64,000 bases of DNA from the NCBI GenBank assembly GCA_028753945.1, contig JAPNXP010000007.1, positions 3,038,001 through 3,102,000 of the forward strand. Direction: 5' to 3'. The notes below the pieces were generated by a model. That model saw only the letters and a list, made by a program, of their open reading frames with translations, did no database searches and was not told the DNA's origin. Below, in pieces: positions 11,901 through 22,488 of the stretch (position 1 is its first letter; every line of letters starts with the position of its first letter). This DNA is from Hexactinellida sp. DTS-2022. Its lineage: Eukaryota > Porifera > Hexactinellida. A program made the translations under genes and the position numbers.

Positions 11901-13226
11901 CAGGGCATACTTAATATACGGCTATATATGTCGCCGAGAAGGCCATAAAACAGAGGCCAGTTTCTAATTTTCATTCTAGGTTAAACTATGCCTCCTATTC
12001 TTGTTATTTGGGTTGTATATGGGGTAATCAACCATTGCAAGTACATTAGAACCACTTTTGAGAATCTCAGATTTGTGGTTAAGCTATTTAGGCGCCATTT
12101 AATGATGACACCACAAATATACAAAAATTTACAATTTGAGTCTAAAGAACTACAAGAAAATGAAAATAATTTGCTAATATACTTAGAATACATTTTCCGA
12201 ATATATAATGAGCATGAATATATATAAACCAGCAATTATATACGTTTTATGGACGAAAATATTAAGTTGTAATTCGGATAATACAGTCTACTCCGCTTAA
12301 TTGGGACACGTTTGTTCCAGGCCTCTTGTCCCAATTAAGCGGAGATCCCAATTAACCGAAAAACCTTTGTAAAGCAGTGATTTACCTACAAATTTTGGTT
12401 TTAAACCTGTTACAACAATTCATTCAATGGCTGCGGACCCTTGATTCTTCTCAAACCCATTGAATGAGCCATAATATTCTCTGGACCGTTTGATATATCC
12501 CTGAACCACAAGGTCATAATCTCTGGTAAATTTCGTTATCACTGAAATCATTAAGAAATAGACAATATTTAGATATTTTGTCCTGCCTTCATCAGTATTG
12601 AGAAAGATTATTAGAATTTGTTCTGATCAATATGAATTTTCTATTGAGCGAGCACAAATTTTGAACAAAATTTGTTTAGTTTGTCCCGATTAAGCGGAGT
12701 TTGTCCCGATTAACCGAAAATTTAGTAATAGCTTCTAATGAAAGGATTCTGTTCTTGGGGCGTTGTCCCAATTAAGCGGCTGTCCCGATTAACCGGTGTC
12801 CCAATTAAGCGGAGTACACTGTACTTGTATTTTAGCATGTGGTTGCTTTATAATTTTTTTAAAAATTTATAGTGTCGCCATTTTGAGATTTGGTAGCCTT
12901 TTGGGTATGAAATATATCACTATTTTAGTATTCCTATTAGAAAATTATTAGAAAGTAGAAAGTAACTGAAATTTATGATATTTGAAAAAAAATTCATTTA
13001 CAAAAAAATGTTACCGTCATCATTAAATGGCGCCTAAATAGCTTAAACACAAATCTGAGATTCTCAAAAGTGGTTCTAATGGACTCGCAATGGTTGATTA
13101 CCCCATATACAACCCAAATAACAAGAATAGGAGGCATAGTTTATCCTAGAATGAAATTTAGAAACTGGCCTCTTTGTTTTATGGCCTTCTCGGCGACATA
13201 CATAGCCGTATATTAAGTAGGCCATG
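11901..13226. mobile_element. P-like long-TIR non-autonomous element, TSD GCCAGAG
   Basis: About 210-bp inverted repeats (11901 to about 12110, and about 13018 to 13226) start CAGGGCATACTTAATATACG and end CCATG. GCCAGAG flanks exactly at 11894-11900 and 13227-13233. The inner TIR (GGCGCCATTTAATGATGAC and AGGCCAGTTTCT) is shared with the 8.4-kb element at 38683-47087, making this a deletion derivative of that family. A pogo-type MITE sits inside. No transposase gene. Confidence 0.85.
12284..12821. mobile_element. Pogo-type MITE (CTACTCCGCTTAATTGGGAC), TA target
   Basis: Left (TA)CAGTCTACTCCGCTTAATT and right AATTAAGCGGAGTACACTG(TA) are nearly perfect inverted repeats, with more copies of TGTCCCAATTAAGCGG and TGTCCCGATTAA inside. 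TA lies on both sides. Related fragments are at 57876-58016 and about 32315-32350. Nested in the P-like element at 11901-13226. Confidence 0.85.
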
Positions 13227-13313
13227 GCCAGAGTAAATTTATTCGATCTGCTTAGCGAGATAAAGGTTTCACACCAATTAGGGATCACAAACAGTTTCTG
13301 AAATAGTAATCAG

Positions 13314-13871
13314 GGCCCGTATTCACTAAGATTACTTAGTACTTAAGTACTAGGTACGTACTTAGTTAAGTACATACTTAAGTAGATTCACTAAGAAATA
13401 TTGTTGTACTTAAGTACATACTTAACTAAGTACGCACTTAGGTACGAAATTGAATTATATGTATTCCATTTTATTTAATAGCATAACATATTAGTGTATG
13501 GAATGCTATTGTAATAGATTGGTGTATTCTTTTAACTTTAAAAAGAATATTCTCAATGAAGTTCCTGTGATTTGTGTGCTTGAGAAAAAACAGAACTTTT
13601 AGAAAATAACAACCAATAGTAATAAATGTTGAAAATAGAATCATAAACTTCCCCTAAAGTAAAGCAAGTACTACTAGAAATCTATTACAATGTTCTAATT
13701 AAACACCAACGTTTAAAGAGTCAATAAAAGAAAATTCTTATAAGTTAAGTTAACTTAGTAGGTTACTTAAGTTTTGTACTTAAGTACACACTTAAATCTT
13801 AGTGAATACCAATCTTAGTGAATACGACTTAAGTACATACTTAGTACTTAACTTCTTAGTGAACACGGGCC
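13314..13871. mobile_element. PIF/Harbinger MITE, TSD CAG
   Basis: Ends GGCCCGTATTCACTAAG and its near reverse complement, flanked by CAG at 13311-13313 and 13872-13874. Both subterminal regions hold arrays of TACTTAAG/CTTAAGTA words. The termini match those of the coding Harbinger at 20762-23889 (GGGCCTTATTCACTAA). No coding capacity, so it would need a transposase in trans. Confidence 0.85.
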
Positions 13872-13874
13872 CAG

Positions 13875-14507
13875 ATATGTAAATAGCTAAAGAAAAGATG
13901 ACCTGACAATTAGAGGGTAATATAGGCCTTACTTCTCAATGATGTACGGCTCAGCGTAAACTTAGATGAGTACACCTCCATTCAGAATAAACGATATATG
14001 AACGTAAATGTACATAGTACCAACAAATTTTGGAATCTTGGAATGGCGAGAATATATGGTAGGAATAGGATGCCAGCTGAGAGGTTCTAGAAAATTAAAT
14101 TGAAAATTTAGAGAGTTCTAAATTGATTTATATCAACATATTGTGAGCATCGCGTGTGACGGAGGCGGAGCCCCTGTCATGTTAAAAATGGGGAACTTAG
14201 CTGTTAATAACACAAACAAACTTGCTTAGTACATGGACTCTTAGTACATTAGTACTCTTTAAGGAATAGCAAGCGCTAGAAGTATCTCAGCTTGTTTAAA
14301 AACCAATTGAAATGGGTATATCGGCCTTTTGTCAGCGTGATTCTAATTATATTTTGCTGCCGAAGGGATCTTTCAATTCATGTTTAATCAGCTCGAGATA
14401 ATTTATTCAGAATTTGCTCTAAAACTCATACAGCAATTAAAGCGAAATTATCATGGGAGGCGGCAAACTGATATCGTTAATCTGAAGAGATATCGTTAAT
14501 CTGAATT
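13875..14507. other. Gene-free interval
   Basis: No gene, TIR pair or tandem array recognised between the Harbinger MITE and the repeat at 14508. Confidence 0.4.
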
Positions 14508-14620
14508 AATTGGATTTTAGGTTTTCATGTATGCTGAAAACGATGTCAATAATATCGAGTCAATCTGAGGCGGTCGAAAAATGCTCTATTTCCACTTGTT
14601 TGCCCACTGTGAATTAATTA
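14508..14620. repeat. About 110-bp repeat, partner at 52428-52535
   Basis: Nearly identical to 52428-52535 in the same orientation (GTTTTCATGTATGCTGAAAA, CTCTATTTCCACTTGTTTG). The high identity suggests a recently active family, but no ends were defined. Confidence 0.65.
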
Positions 14621-14639
14621 ACAGCTAAAGGATTCAATA

Positions 14640-14910
14640 AAATTATCGACATCACTTGTGATTCATCAGAAGCAGGATGTTGGGTTTCCTTCATTAATAA
14701 AGAAATGGCTTTATTTGTAGCAAATGGAAATAAGTCGAAATATTTGAATCCAGTTGATCGGGCATTGAGGACAATTCCTCCTTCCAGTGTTGAAGCGGAA
14801 CGAACCATCTCTGCCGCAAGACTCTTCGTCACAAATTGAGGTACGATTATTAAGTGAGAAATTTATGGACAGTTTGATGACGCTTAAGTACTATTTCAAG
14901 TCCATCGATT
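14640..14910 (+). pseudogene. hAT transposase C-terminal dimerisation domain remnant
   Basis: A plus-strand frame reads ALRTIPPSSVEAERTISAAR, which fits the hAT C-terminal (hATC) signature in which a short P-x-S-S-x-E-R-x-F/I-S motif precedes a basic segment and an L-x-L stretch. A TGA at about 14838 and a frameshift precede LSEKFMDSLMTLKYYF-like residues. This domain mediates transposase multimerisation (family knowledge). It could be the tail of the gene starting at 10377. The minus-strand frame across it is a shadow. Confidence 0.65.
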
Positions 14911-14976
14911 TTACTTTGATTTAGTCGCTGTCAAATTGTAAGGTTTCAAAATAAACTCTTACTCAAATAATAGAAA

Positions 14977-15429
14977 TCTATACTAGTAAAACACAAACCT
15001 GTATATATGTGTGTGCATATTTGTTTGTATGTTCCGAGTTGATTGAAGAAAGTGGACGGTTTCAAAATATAATTTTTGGCATACAGAGGTAACTATTAAT
15101 TAACACCCGTCAACAGGTTGATGTTGCCACTCAAATATATCACACCTCGCTAAGTTATGACGTCATTGTCACATTTTGTAAACCCTGAAAATTCACTTAA
15201 TCGCACATAATTCCCGCCATCTAAGAGATAAAAATCTGAAGAGTTAATAAAACATGTACATTAATGACGCGGACACCAGATTGCCAAAATTTTTACTCAT
15301 TCTCGCATGATGACGTAATCACTAAAATTTAATCAATGCTAGAAGTATATAAACCACAGATCAACCGCAAAGAGGTTGGTGTATGGTTGTGTTCTGCCGC
15401 GAAGCGACTTAGCAAGTGAAGCTCGCTAG
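14977..15429. mobile_element. Non-autonomous Helitron
   Basis: Starts TCTATACTAGTAAAACACAA, ends CTCGCTAG, sits between A and T, and has no TIR or duplication: the 5' TC...CTRR 3' Helitron signature. Near the 3' end are an ACCGCAAAGAGGT-type palindrome and CCGCGAAGCGAC. Homologous copies are at 53005-53498 and 59580-60205 and share TATGACGTCATTGTCAC and TGTTCTGCCGCGAAGCGAC. No Rep/helicase gene. Confidence 0.75.
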
Positions 15430-15592
15430 TATATAATATAGTATAAAACTATACACGTATCTACAGCCTGCCAATTCATATATTAACCGGATTAACCGGT
15501 TATCCGGTTATTTGAGCTGCCAACTAATCGATAACCGGCTATTTCTTTTCCGGTTACCTAAATGCCCACTCTACAAAGAGTGCATTTATCTT

Positions 15593-15760
15593 ATCGTTAA
15601 GTATATGTTAAAGATTTGAATACCCTACATCGTATGCATATTATTGAACATGTCAATATTTCGACTTGTGGATATTGCATACGCAAGGGACTTTCCTCGG
15701 TTAGTAGGTACTTTATATTGTATCCCAGGGTAGTACGTATTAACCAAGTTCTACTGTAAT
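15593..15760. repeat. Dispersed repeat ending AACCAAGTTCTACTGTA, partner at 17805-17967
   Basis: Both copies share TTGAATACCCTACATCGTAT, ATTTCGACTTGTGGAT and a pogo-like right end (TTCTACTGTA here). The 17805 copy lies inside the foldback at 17317-18682. Probably fragments of a pogo-type MITE whose left end was not found. Confidence 0.6.
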
Positions 15761-16386
15761 ACCGATTTCCGACTGAGAATGTTATTTGAACCATCTAAAT
15801 TCAAATAAAAATATAATACTCGTTTGAAAGATTCTAGACCAACCATTTTGATCTATAAATCTGAGTGTACATGCAAATCTATAAGGATTTTATATGATTA
15901 GAAAATAAACTATGAATCATGGACTGGATATGGATAATTAATTCTAGATGAGATGGATCATGAGATGGATTTGGATAAGCATTCTTACCAATTCGGACCC
16001 TCTGTATATGGACAATGTCAAAAAATAATTACTTTTCAATCATTAGAGAATAAATTAGACAAGCTAACGTTCAAAGGATAATTATTGGTACATATTGGTT
16101 TTACAAATAGACCACATTTCTTGATATCAAATAGTTTGTCTAACTAATGGGTGTTGGTAAACAGAAGACCACAGTAGTATTTAATGTAAATGATGGTAAA
16201 TCTTTTCACTAAACACGTACCTTCAGTGAAAATCCAATTGTAGGAGGTCAATTGAGCCCAGAATCTTACTTCCCATATAGGATGCATTACTGCTGATATG
16301 GACTGAGTATATTTGAAGGATTACATGACATTCTCGGGAAATGAACTTAGATGTTATTTCCTCAAATATTTGGAAATACTCTCCAC

Positions 16387-16533
16387 CAGAGGCGTATCTA
16401 GGCCTGCATGTACGGCACTGGTAAATTTTGAGCGCGGCATTTCGAAAAAAAGCATTAAACTAGTGGGCATTTTGGTTGGCACAATTTCTTTGGGTGCGGC
16501 CTGTACCAGTGTTGCACCCTGGCAACGCCTCTG
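16387..16533. mobile_element. hAT-type MITE (CAGAGGCGTA family)
   Basis: CAGAGGCGTATCTAGGCCTG at the left and CTGGCAACGCCTCTG at the right. The inside is homologous to the element at 38459-38613 (GGCCTGCATG, GTGCGGCCTGT). The flanks match at only 5 of 8 positions, so this is an older insertion than its sister. Confidence 0.75.
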
Positions 16534-17316
16534 CAGGCCACCTATACCCAGAGTGTTCTTTATAGCAAGTAATTTTCGCTCGAGTGGTAAACTAAGTATA
16601 TCAACGATTGAATAAAACGGCAACAATGGTGATATCCCACAAAATTTTCAGTGACAAACCCTATGTTTTAAAATGTTACAACCTTGATAATATTTCGAAT
16701 TTGTCAAATTAGTAAGTTGTCCTAGAAAAAAAGTGAAGTGAAATTTAATAAGATTCACTATTGGAATTTAAACATTAATCATGGTCTAAATCTAACGAAT
16801 CACATTCCAGAAGTCCAACTGCGTTTTCTAGATGACGGATGACAAAATTGTTATTTGAAAGTTCAATAGAAGAGAGAAAAGTTTGGATTATCGGGGACAA
16901 GGGTGGGGTTGGTTAACCGATCTGAGGCTACGGCTACAATTCGATTTCTCGCCACGATTAACCGGTTAACCGCCCATCCAAATCAATACAATAAATCCTT
17001 TACAAAATTTGATTATACTATAGCAAGTTTTTTTTAAGGGTTGAGACCTTGAGTAACTCAGCGCGGCCTTGGTGTAACTCAACACTGCAGCGGCCGACTC
17101 GAATCGTAGTTTAAAAATTTGCACCAAAAAATCTTGGTGCAAATTTACACCAAGATCGGCCTTAAAAAAACCCCTGTACAACAGAATAAGACTCAGCTGT
17201 ATAAAGTATAACCGCATAAGTATATAAACTGATACATTTCGTGCTTTAGGTAATTTAAATCAATGTTGTCTAAGAAAATTTATTAAATGGTGATGAGAAA
17301 TGGATTTAGGACTAAT

Positions 17317-18682
17317 AGTCAGGTCGCTTAACATCGATTTCGGGAAACGCTGGACAAAAGCACCGAATTTTTTATACTTAATCTTTATGACCCCAGCATC
17401 AAATTCTTTCGCGGCCCCACGACGAACGGATACATTTTCGATGCTATCTTGGACGTTTAAAATTGCGGCTCTCTACTAAATAGCCGGTATTACCCCGAAC
17501 GGCACTCGAAATCATCAAAAGCAAATTTACTGTTCCTGCAGCTGCATGAAGTAGGGTTACGAGTCTTAAGACGTACTTTCGGATACTACATACTCTATTA
17601 GCCGATTTTTCCTCCTATTTGATCCACTATAAATGATTCGGTTAATACCTACTCAGATATGAAGTACCAATTTATATTCCCAAGTAAATAAATATACTTG
17701 TATTTTAAATCTGTTAGTAAGAACTCTAGAAAACTATTAACAGAACTCAGTTAGTAATTGATTTAAGTCAGTAGGTCAAAACTAAATAGTTTAATCTCAT
17801 CGTTAAGTATTAAGTATGTTAAAGACTTGAATACCCTACATCGTATTTATACAATCAAACAAGTCAGTATTTCGACTTGTGGATTATGTATACAGATAAT
17901 ACGTACCTCAGTTAGTACGTACCTTTTCTTGTTCCCAGGGGTCTTAACCGAGTTCGACTATACTTTAACTAAACGTATGTTAGTAATTACTTATATTTGA
18001 TGTTACTTAAGGCCAGTGGCGGCGCCAGGGGTGGGGCAGGGGGGCCATGCCCCCCCCCCTCTTTTGAGCCTGCCCCCCCTAGAGTAACAATGTAGTACAG
18101 TGTGCCCCCCCCACCTGAAATCCCAACTAGTCCCCTCAGCTCTCCTACCTGAAAATCCTGGCTCCGCCTCTGCTTAAGGCTAAATTCTTTAATAGTCCAT
18201 GTTCTCTAATAGTCCACCTGGGTCCTTTTACTCACTGGTGGACTATTAGAGAGAATATACTGTAATTATAACAAAGGAAATTGTCGTAAACAGCATCAGA
18301 TAACGATTTAGAGTGTCACTATGTTTATAACTAGACTCAGATAGCTGTTGGGAGTCGAACAAGGGGTCACTCGATAGGTTTAGGACAAATTTTGAGAAAG
18401 GAATGTTGTCACATTCCTGAGACATTATTGCGTTGCTAGGGATAAACTATCCCTTCAACGACGGGGAATTTCATGTGGACAACGAATCTGGTCTTTAAAA
18501 GTAGACCAGAGTTGATTTTGGAAAGTTGCCGTTCGGGGTAATACCGGCGATTTAGTAGAAGCCGCAATTTTAAAAGTCCAAGATAACATCGAAAATGTAT
18601 CCGTTCGTCGTGGGGCCGCGGAAAATTTGATGCTGGTGTCATAAAGATTACGTATAAAAAATTTGTGTTAAGCGACCTGACT
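17317..18682. mobile_element. Long-TIR foldback element
   Basis: About 200-bp inverted repeats (17317 to about 17520 and about 18490 to 18682) start AGTCAGGTCGCTTAAC and share CCCACGACGAACGGATACA and GGTATTACCCCGAACGGCA. No duplication could be fixed. A piece near 18363-18440 recurs at about 60390-60440 (GTCACTCGATAGG). Contains a hAT MITE (18014-18172) and the 17805-17967 repeat. Class unknown. Confidence 0.65.
18014..18172. mobile_element. hAT-type MITE (CAGTGGCGGCG), TSD CTTAAGGC
   Basis: CAGTGGCGGCGCCAGG and CCTGGCTCCGCCTCTG are inverted ends, with a perfect 8-bp duplication CTTAAGGC at 18006-18013 and 18173-18180. The core is rich in C runs. Same terminal family as 21955-22316 and 24488-25381. 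Confidence 0.9.
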
Positions 18683-20454
18683 TAACATATTATGATAAAT
18701 ACTTTATACATTAATTTCCCAAAAACTCTGCTGATATTCAACAGACCGGCTAACTGGTTAATAAAATCTCTAACCGTTAACCGATGTCAGCTACGGTTAA
18801 CCGAATCCAGCCTTGTCGGGGATAATCCATCCTTCATACTTCATCGAGTAGACTCTCTAATTTGGCGAGTATCATTGATTGAAATTCTCAAAAGTGAAAT
18901 CGAAAGGTTTTTATTATCAAAAGCTTTAATAATAACTCATTGCCAACTGATGATTTGCCAGGAATCTGAAATAAAAATTTAGCTAAAATAAAGGGTTATT
19001 TTCAGAAAGAGTGATATCCAGACGTTCCGAATGGTAAATTAAATTAACAGAATAAGAATTAACAAGGAAATTATCAACCGTGTCCTCATTGTCAGTCTAA
19101 CTCTGTTAGTGTGCAGCTTGTATCATCAATAGTTCTTTGTCATCTTTGGAGAGTATCTTCGGTCTAAAGTACCAATCAAAAAGGTAGGAAGGACAGTTGG
19201 GAGAATGGTTGCTGCTGGATCTATCTTCAGGACAACACTTTCTCAGGAAACTTTTACTGTTATATGCCAGTCAAAAAATCAAACCTACTTTAAATGTCAT
19301 CTGCTTTGAAATGTAAAAGATGAAGAACGAATTGAATGTAAATAAGGATAAATCAATATAAAATATTATGGATTACATTCATTTGTTTGTCGTTTTCATA
19401 AGCCTTCCTTGGTCTTGGAATTGACATGAAACATTGTTCACGTAATTTCAAATCCTTGGGAAAGTTGAAAGCGGTGGTGAATTATTCCTGGGCTTAATAA
19501 TTTTATTTACAACCTGGTACAAGGCAGTTCAAAGAGATACAAGGATTTACGATGCTATAAAATCTCTTCTGATGTGAATTGGGAAGTATAGAATTAATAA
19601 CAATGATCAATGTAAACTTTAAATTTATGGGTGGTTATAAAAATGGAATATTAACACAATATATCAGTTCCTTTGATCTCAAGTTCAATAAAATATTCTA
19701 TAATATAATTATTATAGTACTTTTATAATTTTGGCGATTAAATTTAAGTCAATTAATTTGAACATTTGGCAAGAATGTATGACTAAACAGTTCATCCATG
19801 GTCCAGATCCGCGGGGGAGAATAGAATGATATGATATCAACACAACAGTTTGCAGATGCCCACCTTCCCGAAGCCCTCCGTCAATCATTCTTGAACATCT
19901 TCGTGGCCATTACATGGGGTCTCCCCGGGCACTCTGAACAAAATATGTGCCCCCGCCCCAAGTCCTGATAAGAGACAAGCTTTCTCTCAATCCGCCCCTA
20001 ACCCCATGAACCAATTACAGCAAACTACCCTCTCCAAAAGTCTCCTAGAGGCCTGTAATATACACGTGGTCTCTGCATGAAGTGCGGTCGCCCTCGGACC
20101 GTCGCACTTCCGCCGCGCACCAACGATGCGGACCTGGCCCAAAACTGTCCCCGGAGATTCACACTTAGATGTCGGGATAATTCCTGCGCCCATCTTCCAC
20201 ATACTACCCCTTCCCTTTGGCGAATGGAAGAAAGTAACAGTCACCCCTAATCGAACAACATGCTCCGAGCAACTACGATACTCCATTTTTGAGTAGGCTA
20301 GGATGGCTGATTCACCTACCCCTAGCCTTCTCCAATTCATTTTCCAATCCCATTTTTGCCCCTATGTCAACACCTTCCGACCCCCATCTTCGATCCCTCC
20401 GTCACCACTACGAAATTTCTCCGAATCATCCCGCCAAACACATTCGGGACCAGG
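18683..20454. other. Gene-free interval, C-rich toward its right end
   Basis: No gene supported. From about 19800 to 20450 the plus strand becomes rich in C and CCCC words with few G runs. A similar strand bias recurs at 24120-24480 and 25430-25560, on the other side of the Harbinger element. Open frames there are unsupported. Confidence 0.35.
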
Positions 20455-20602
20455 CTTGGGGCTGATTACGATTACAATCGTGATCGATTGTAATCGATTA
20501 CAAAATTTTCCAGAATCGTAATCATAATCAAGCTATTTTTGAAGGATGTAATCGTAATCGTAATCGTAATCACCCACTAGTAATCAGCCCCAGGTATGGC
20601 AC
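20455..20602. repeat. GATTAC-rich MITE-like repeat
   Basis: GGGGCTGATTACGATTAC at the left and GTAATCAGCCCC at the right enclose arrays of GATTACGATTAC/GTAATCGTAATC. A related copy in opposite orientation starts at 23990 and a third is at 56055-56210. Terminal duplications were not resolved. Confidence 0.6.
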
Positions 20603-21268
20603 CAGACCCCCCAAACTTTTGACAATAACTTTAAATAAGGATATAGTTTAAGGGTTCACTGATCTTAGTGCACCCCCAAAGATATATCCGGCCCCTACAA
20701 ATAATTATTGGTGACTACCCCCATGCACACCGGTCATATTTTACGTAGAGGTAGGGACCTGGGGCCTTATTCACTAAACTTCTTAAACTTAGTTTGTGCT
20801 TAAACTAAGCATAAACTTAGTTTGTGCTTAGTTCAAACTAAGTTTAAGTACAAACTAAGCACAAACTAAGTCTGAAACTAAGTCGGTATTCACAAAGCAA
20901 AACTAAGCTCAAACTAAGTCTAAAGTAGTTTGAACTTAGTTTGTGCTTAGTTTTGAGATCAAACTAAGTTTTTGCTTAGTTTTCCTCTGAAAATTTAGCA
21001 AAAGTTAAGTCTAGTTGCTAGTACACTTAACTCCATATTCAAACAATTATTTGATCACTGTTCTGCAAGTCTTTGATAAACAATGTAAAGAGGGAAATCA
21101 TTGTATAACAAATGACAAAATGGCATTAAATGAAAGCAAGTTAATGTCACCACCGCCCCTGAGCCAGTCATAGTTATCTTTTAAAAAGATATAAAATATC
21201 GGTATCTTTGCTGGATTACAACTTCCGTTACAACTTCATCAATCATTATAATAATACTACGAACATCA

Positions 21269-22054
21269 ATGTCGATTAAAACTCGTTCAAAGAACTTTTC
21301 ATCTGATGAGATTTCGATGCTAGTAGACTTCGTTAATGATAACAAGTCCCAACTATTTGGTTCATTAAGTTCATCTTTGACCTATGAAGAGAAAAATAAT
21401 GTTTGGAAAGAAATAGCTGAAGCTCTATCACAGGTGCATGGAAGTTTGAGGAGTAAAGAAGATGTCGCCAAGAAGTGGTCAAATGTTTTGGCAAAGCACA
21501 AGCCACTTATAACTGACAAAATTGCTTCAGCTCGCAAAACTGGTGGGGGCTCTCCTGAAGCCGAACTTACAGAACTCGAAGCCAAGCTGAAGAGTATTAA
21601 AGGAAAGGAACTATTTGTTGGAGTTCTAGGAAGAATCGACCTATGTGCCTCGCCAATCAGTCCGCTGGCGCTGAGTGATTCAGATATGTCAATTTCTGAA
21701 GAGATGAAGCCACCTAGGAAGCGGAAACTTTCTGACGATAGGAGTGATTCAATTGACCAAACAATGAAGAAGTGTCTTTTAGAAAATGAAAGGATGAAAA
21801 TAGCTCTATTAAGAAGCATCGACCAAAAGATGGAATGTATGGTAGATCTCTTAGGACAGATAGCTAGTGCACAAAATAAATTGCTAGCCAATGCAACACC
21901 TCAAATGCACCAGCATTTTGGATCAAATCCTACTACGTTCCTCCCACCACTTCCCAGTGGCTGCGCCAGGGCGCCGCCGCTTGGGGGGCACCAGGTGGGC
22001 AAACCTGAACCCAGGGGGGGGCACCTATTTAGAAAAAAACGCAGGAATTCATAG
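21269..22054 (+). CDS. Harbinger Myb/SANT-like DNA-binding protein, 3' end taken over by a MITE
   Basis: 261 codons from ATG 21269. Residues about 8-85 form a Myb/SANT-like trihelix region (NVWKEIAEAL, EDVAKKWSNVL), followed by ARKTGGGSP at about 88-96, a motif shared with the relic at 7699. A basic stretch PPRKRK near 149-154 is a likely nuclear signal, and residues about 165-210 look helical. In PIF/Harbinger elements this protein binds the element ends and helps bring the transposase to the nucleus (family knowledge). From about codon 229 the frame enters a hAT MITE inserted at 21955, so the last 33 or so residues (basic, G/P-rich) are MITE-encoded. Without the insertion the frame would have met a stop within about ten codons. 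Whether the altered protein works is unknown. Confidence 0.85.
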   Translation: MSIKTRSKNFSSDEISMLVDFVNDNKSQLFGSLSSSLTYEEKNNVWKEIAEALSQVHGSLRSKEDVAKKWSNVLAKHKPLITDKIASARKTGGGSPEAELTELEAKLKSIKGKELFVGVLGRIDLCASPISPLALSDSDMSISEEMKPPRKRKLSDDRSDSIDQTMKKCLLENERMKIALLRSIDQKMECMVDLLGQIASAQNKLLANATPQMHQHFGSNPTTFLPPLPSGCARAPPLGGHQVGKPEPRGGHLFRKKRRNS

Positions 22055-22316
22055 TTGCCGTAGAGACTCGAGAATCCACATATTTTCCCAGTAGAGTATA
22101 AAAAACTAATCCCAATTTGCCCAAAACTCCAAGAATCGCAAGCCGTTCGCATTTCAAACTGGTGGATCTTGTTGTTCATGTTCAATATTGTTCATATTTC
22201 GCTAAAAATATGTGAGAATATTTGTTTTCCAAAGAATCTTTCAAAAGTGTGCCCCCCCTAGCGGGGGGCACCATTTTCCCGTGGGGGGGCACGTGCCCCC
22301 CCTGGCGCCGCCACTG
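21955..22316. mobile_element. hAT-type MITE inside the Harbinger Myb-like gene
   Basis: CAGTGGCTGCGCCAGGG and CCTGGCGCCGCCACTG ends. The duplication CCACTTCC/CCACTTCT (21947-21954, 22317-22324) matches 7 of 8. The inside is rich in GGGGGGCACC/GTGCCCCCC inverted words. It supplies a new stop codon and 3' sequence to the host frame. Confidence 0.88.
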
Positions 22317-22488
22317 CCACTTCTTCCTCAAGTCTACCCTTCTAATTATTTGGCACAACATTTTCCCTGCAGCAGCAATGATATATAACATGTAGCTAAT
22401 TCATTTGAACTATTATGTATGCTAGTTAACATTAAATAGAATAATAGACAGTTCTAAAATGTATGAACAAATATACTTGGGAATAGTC

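Noticed and set aside
14614..14832. 72-residue minus-strand frame
   Set aside because: Antisense shadow of the hAT C-terminal domain read on the plus strand.
20303..20521. Open frame in C-rich DNA next to the GATTAC repeat
   Set aside because: No start context, domain or conservation; it overlaps the GATTAC repeat.
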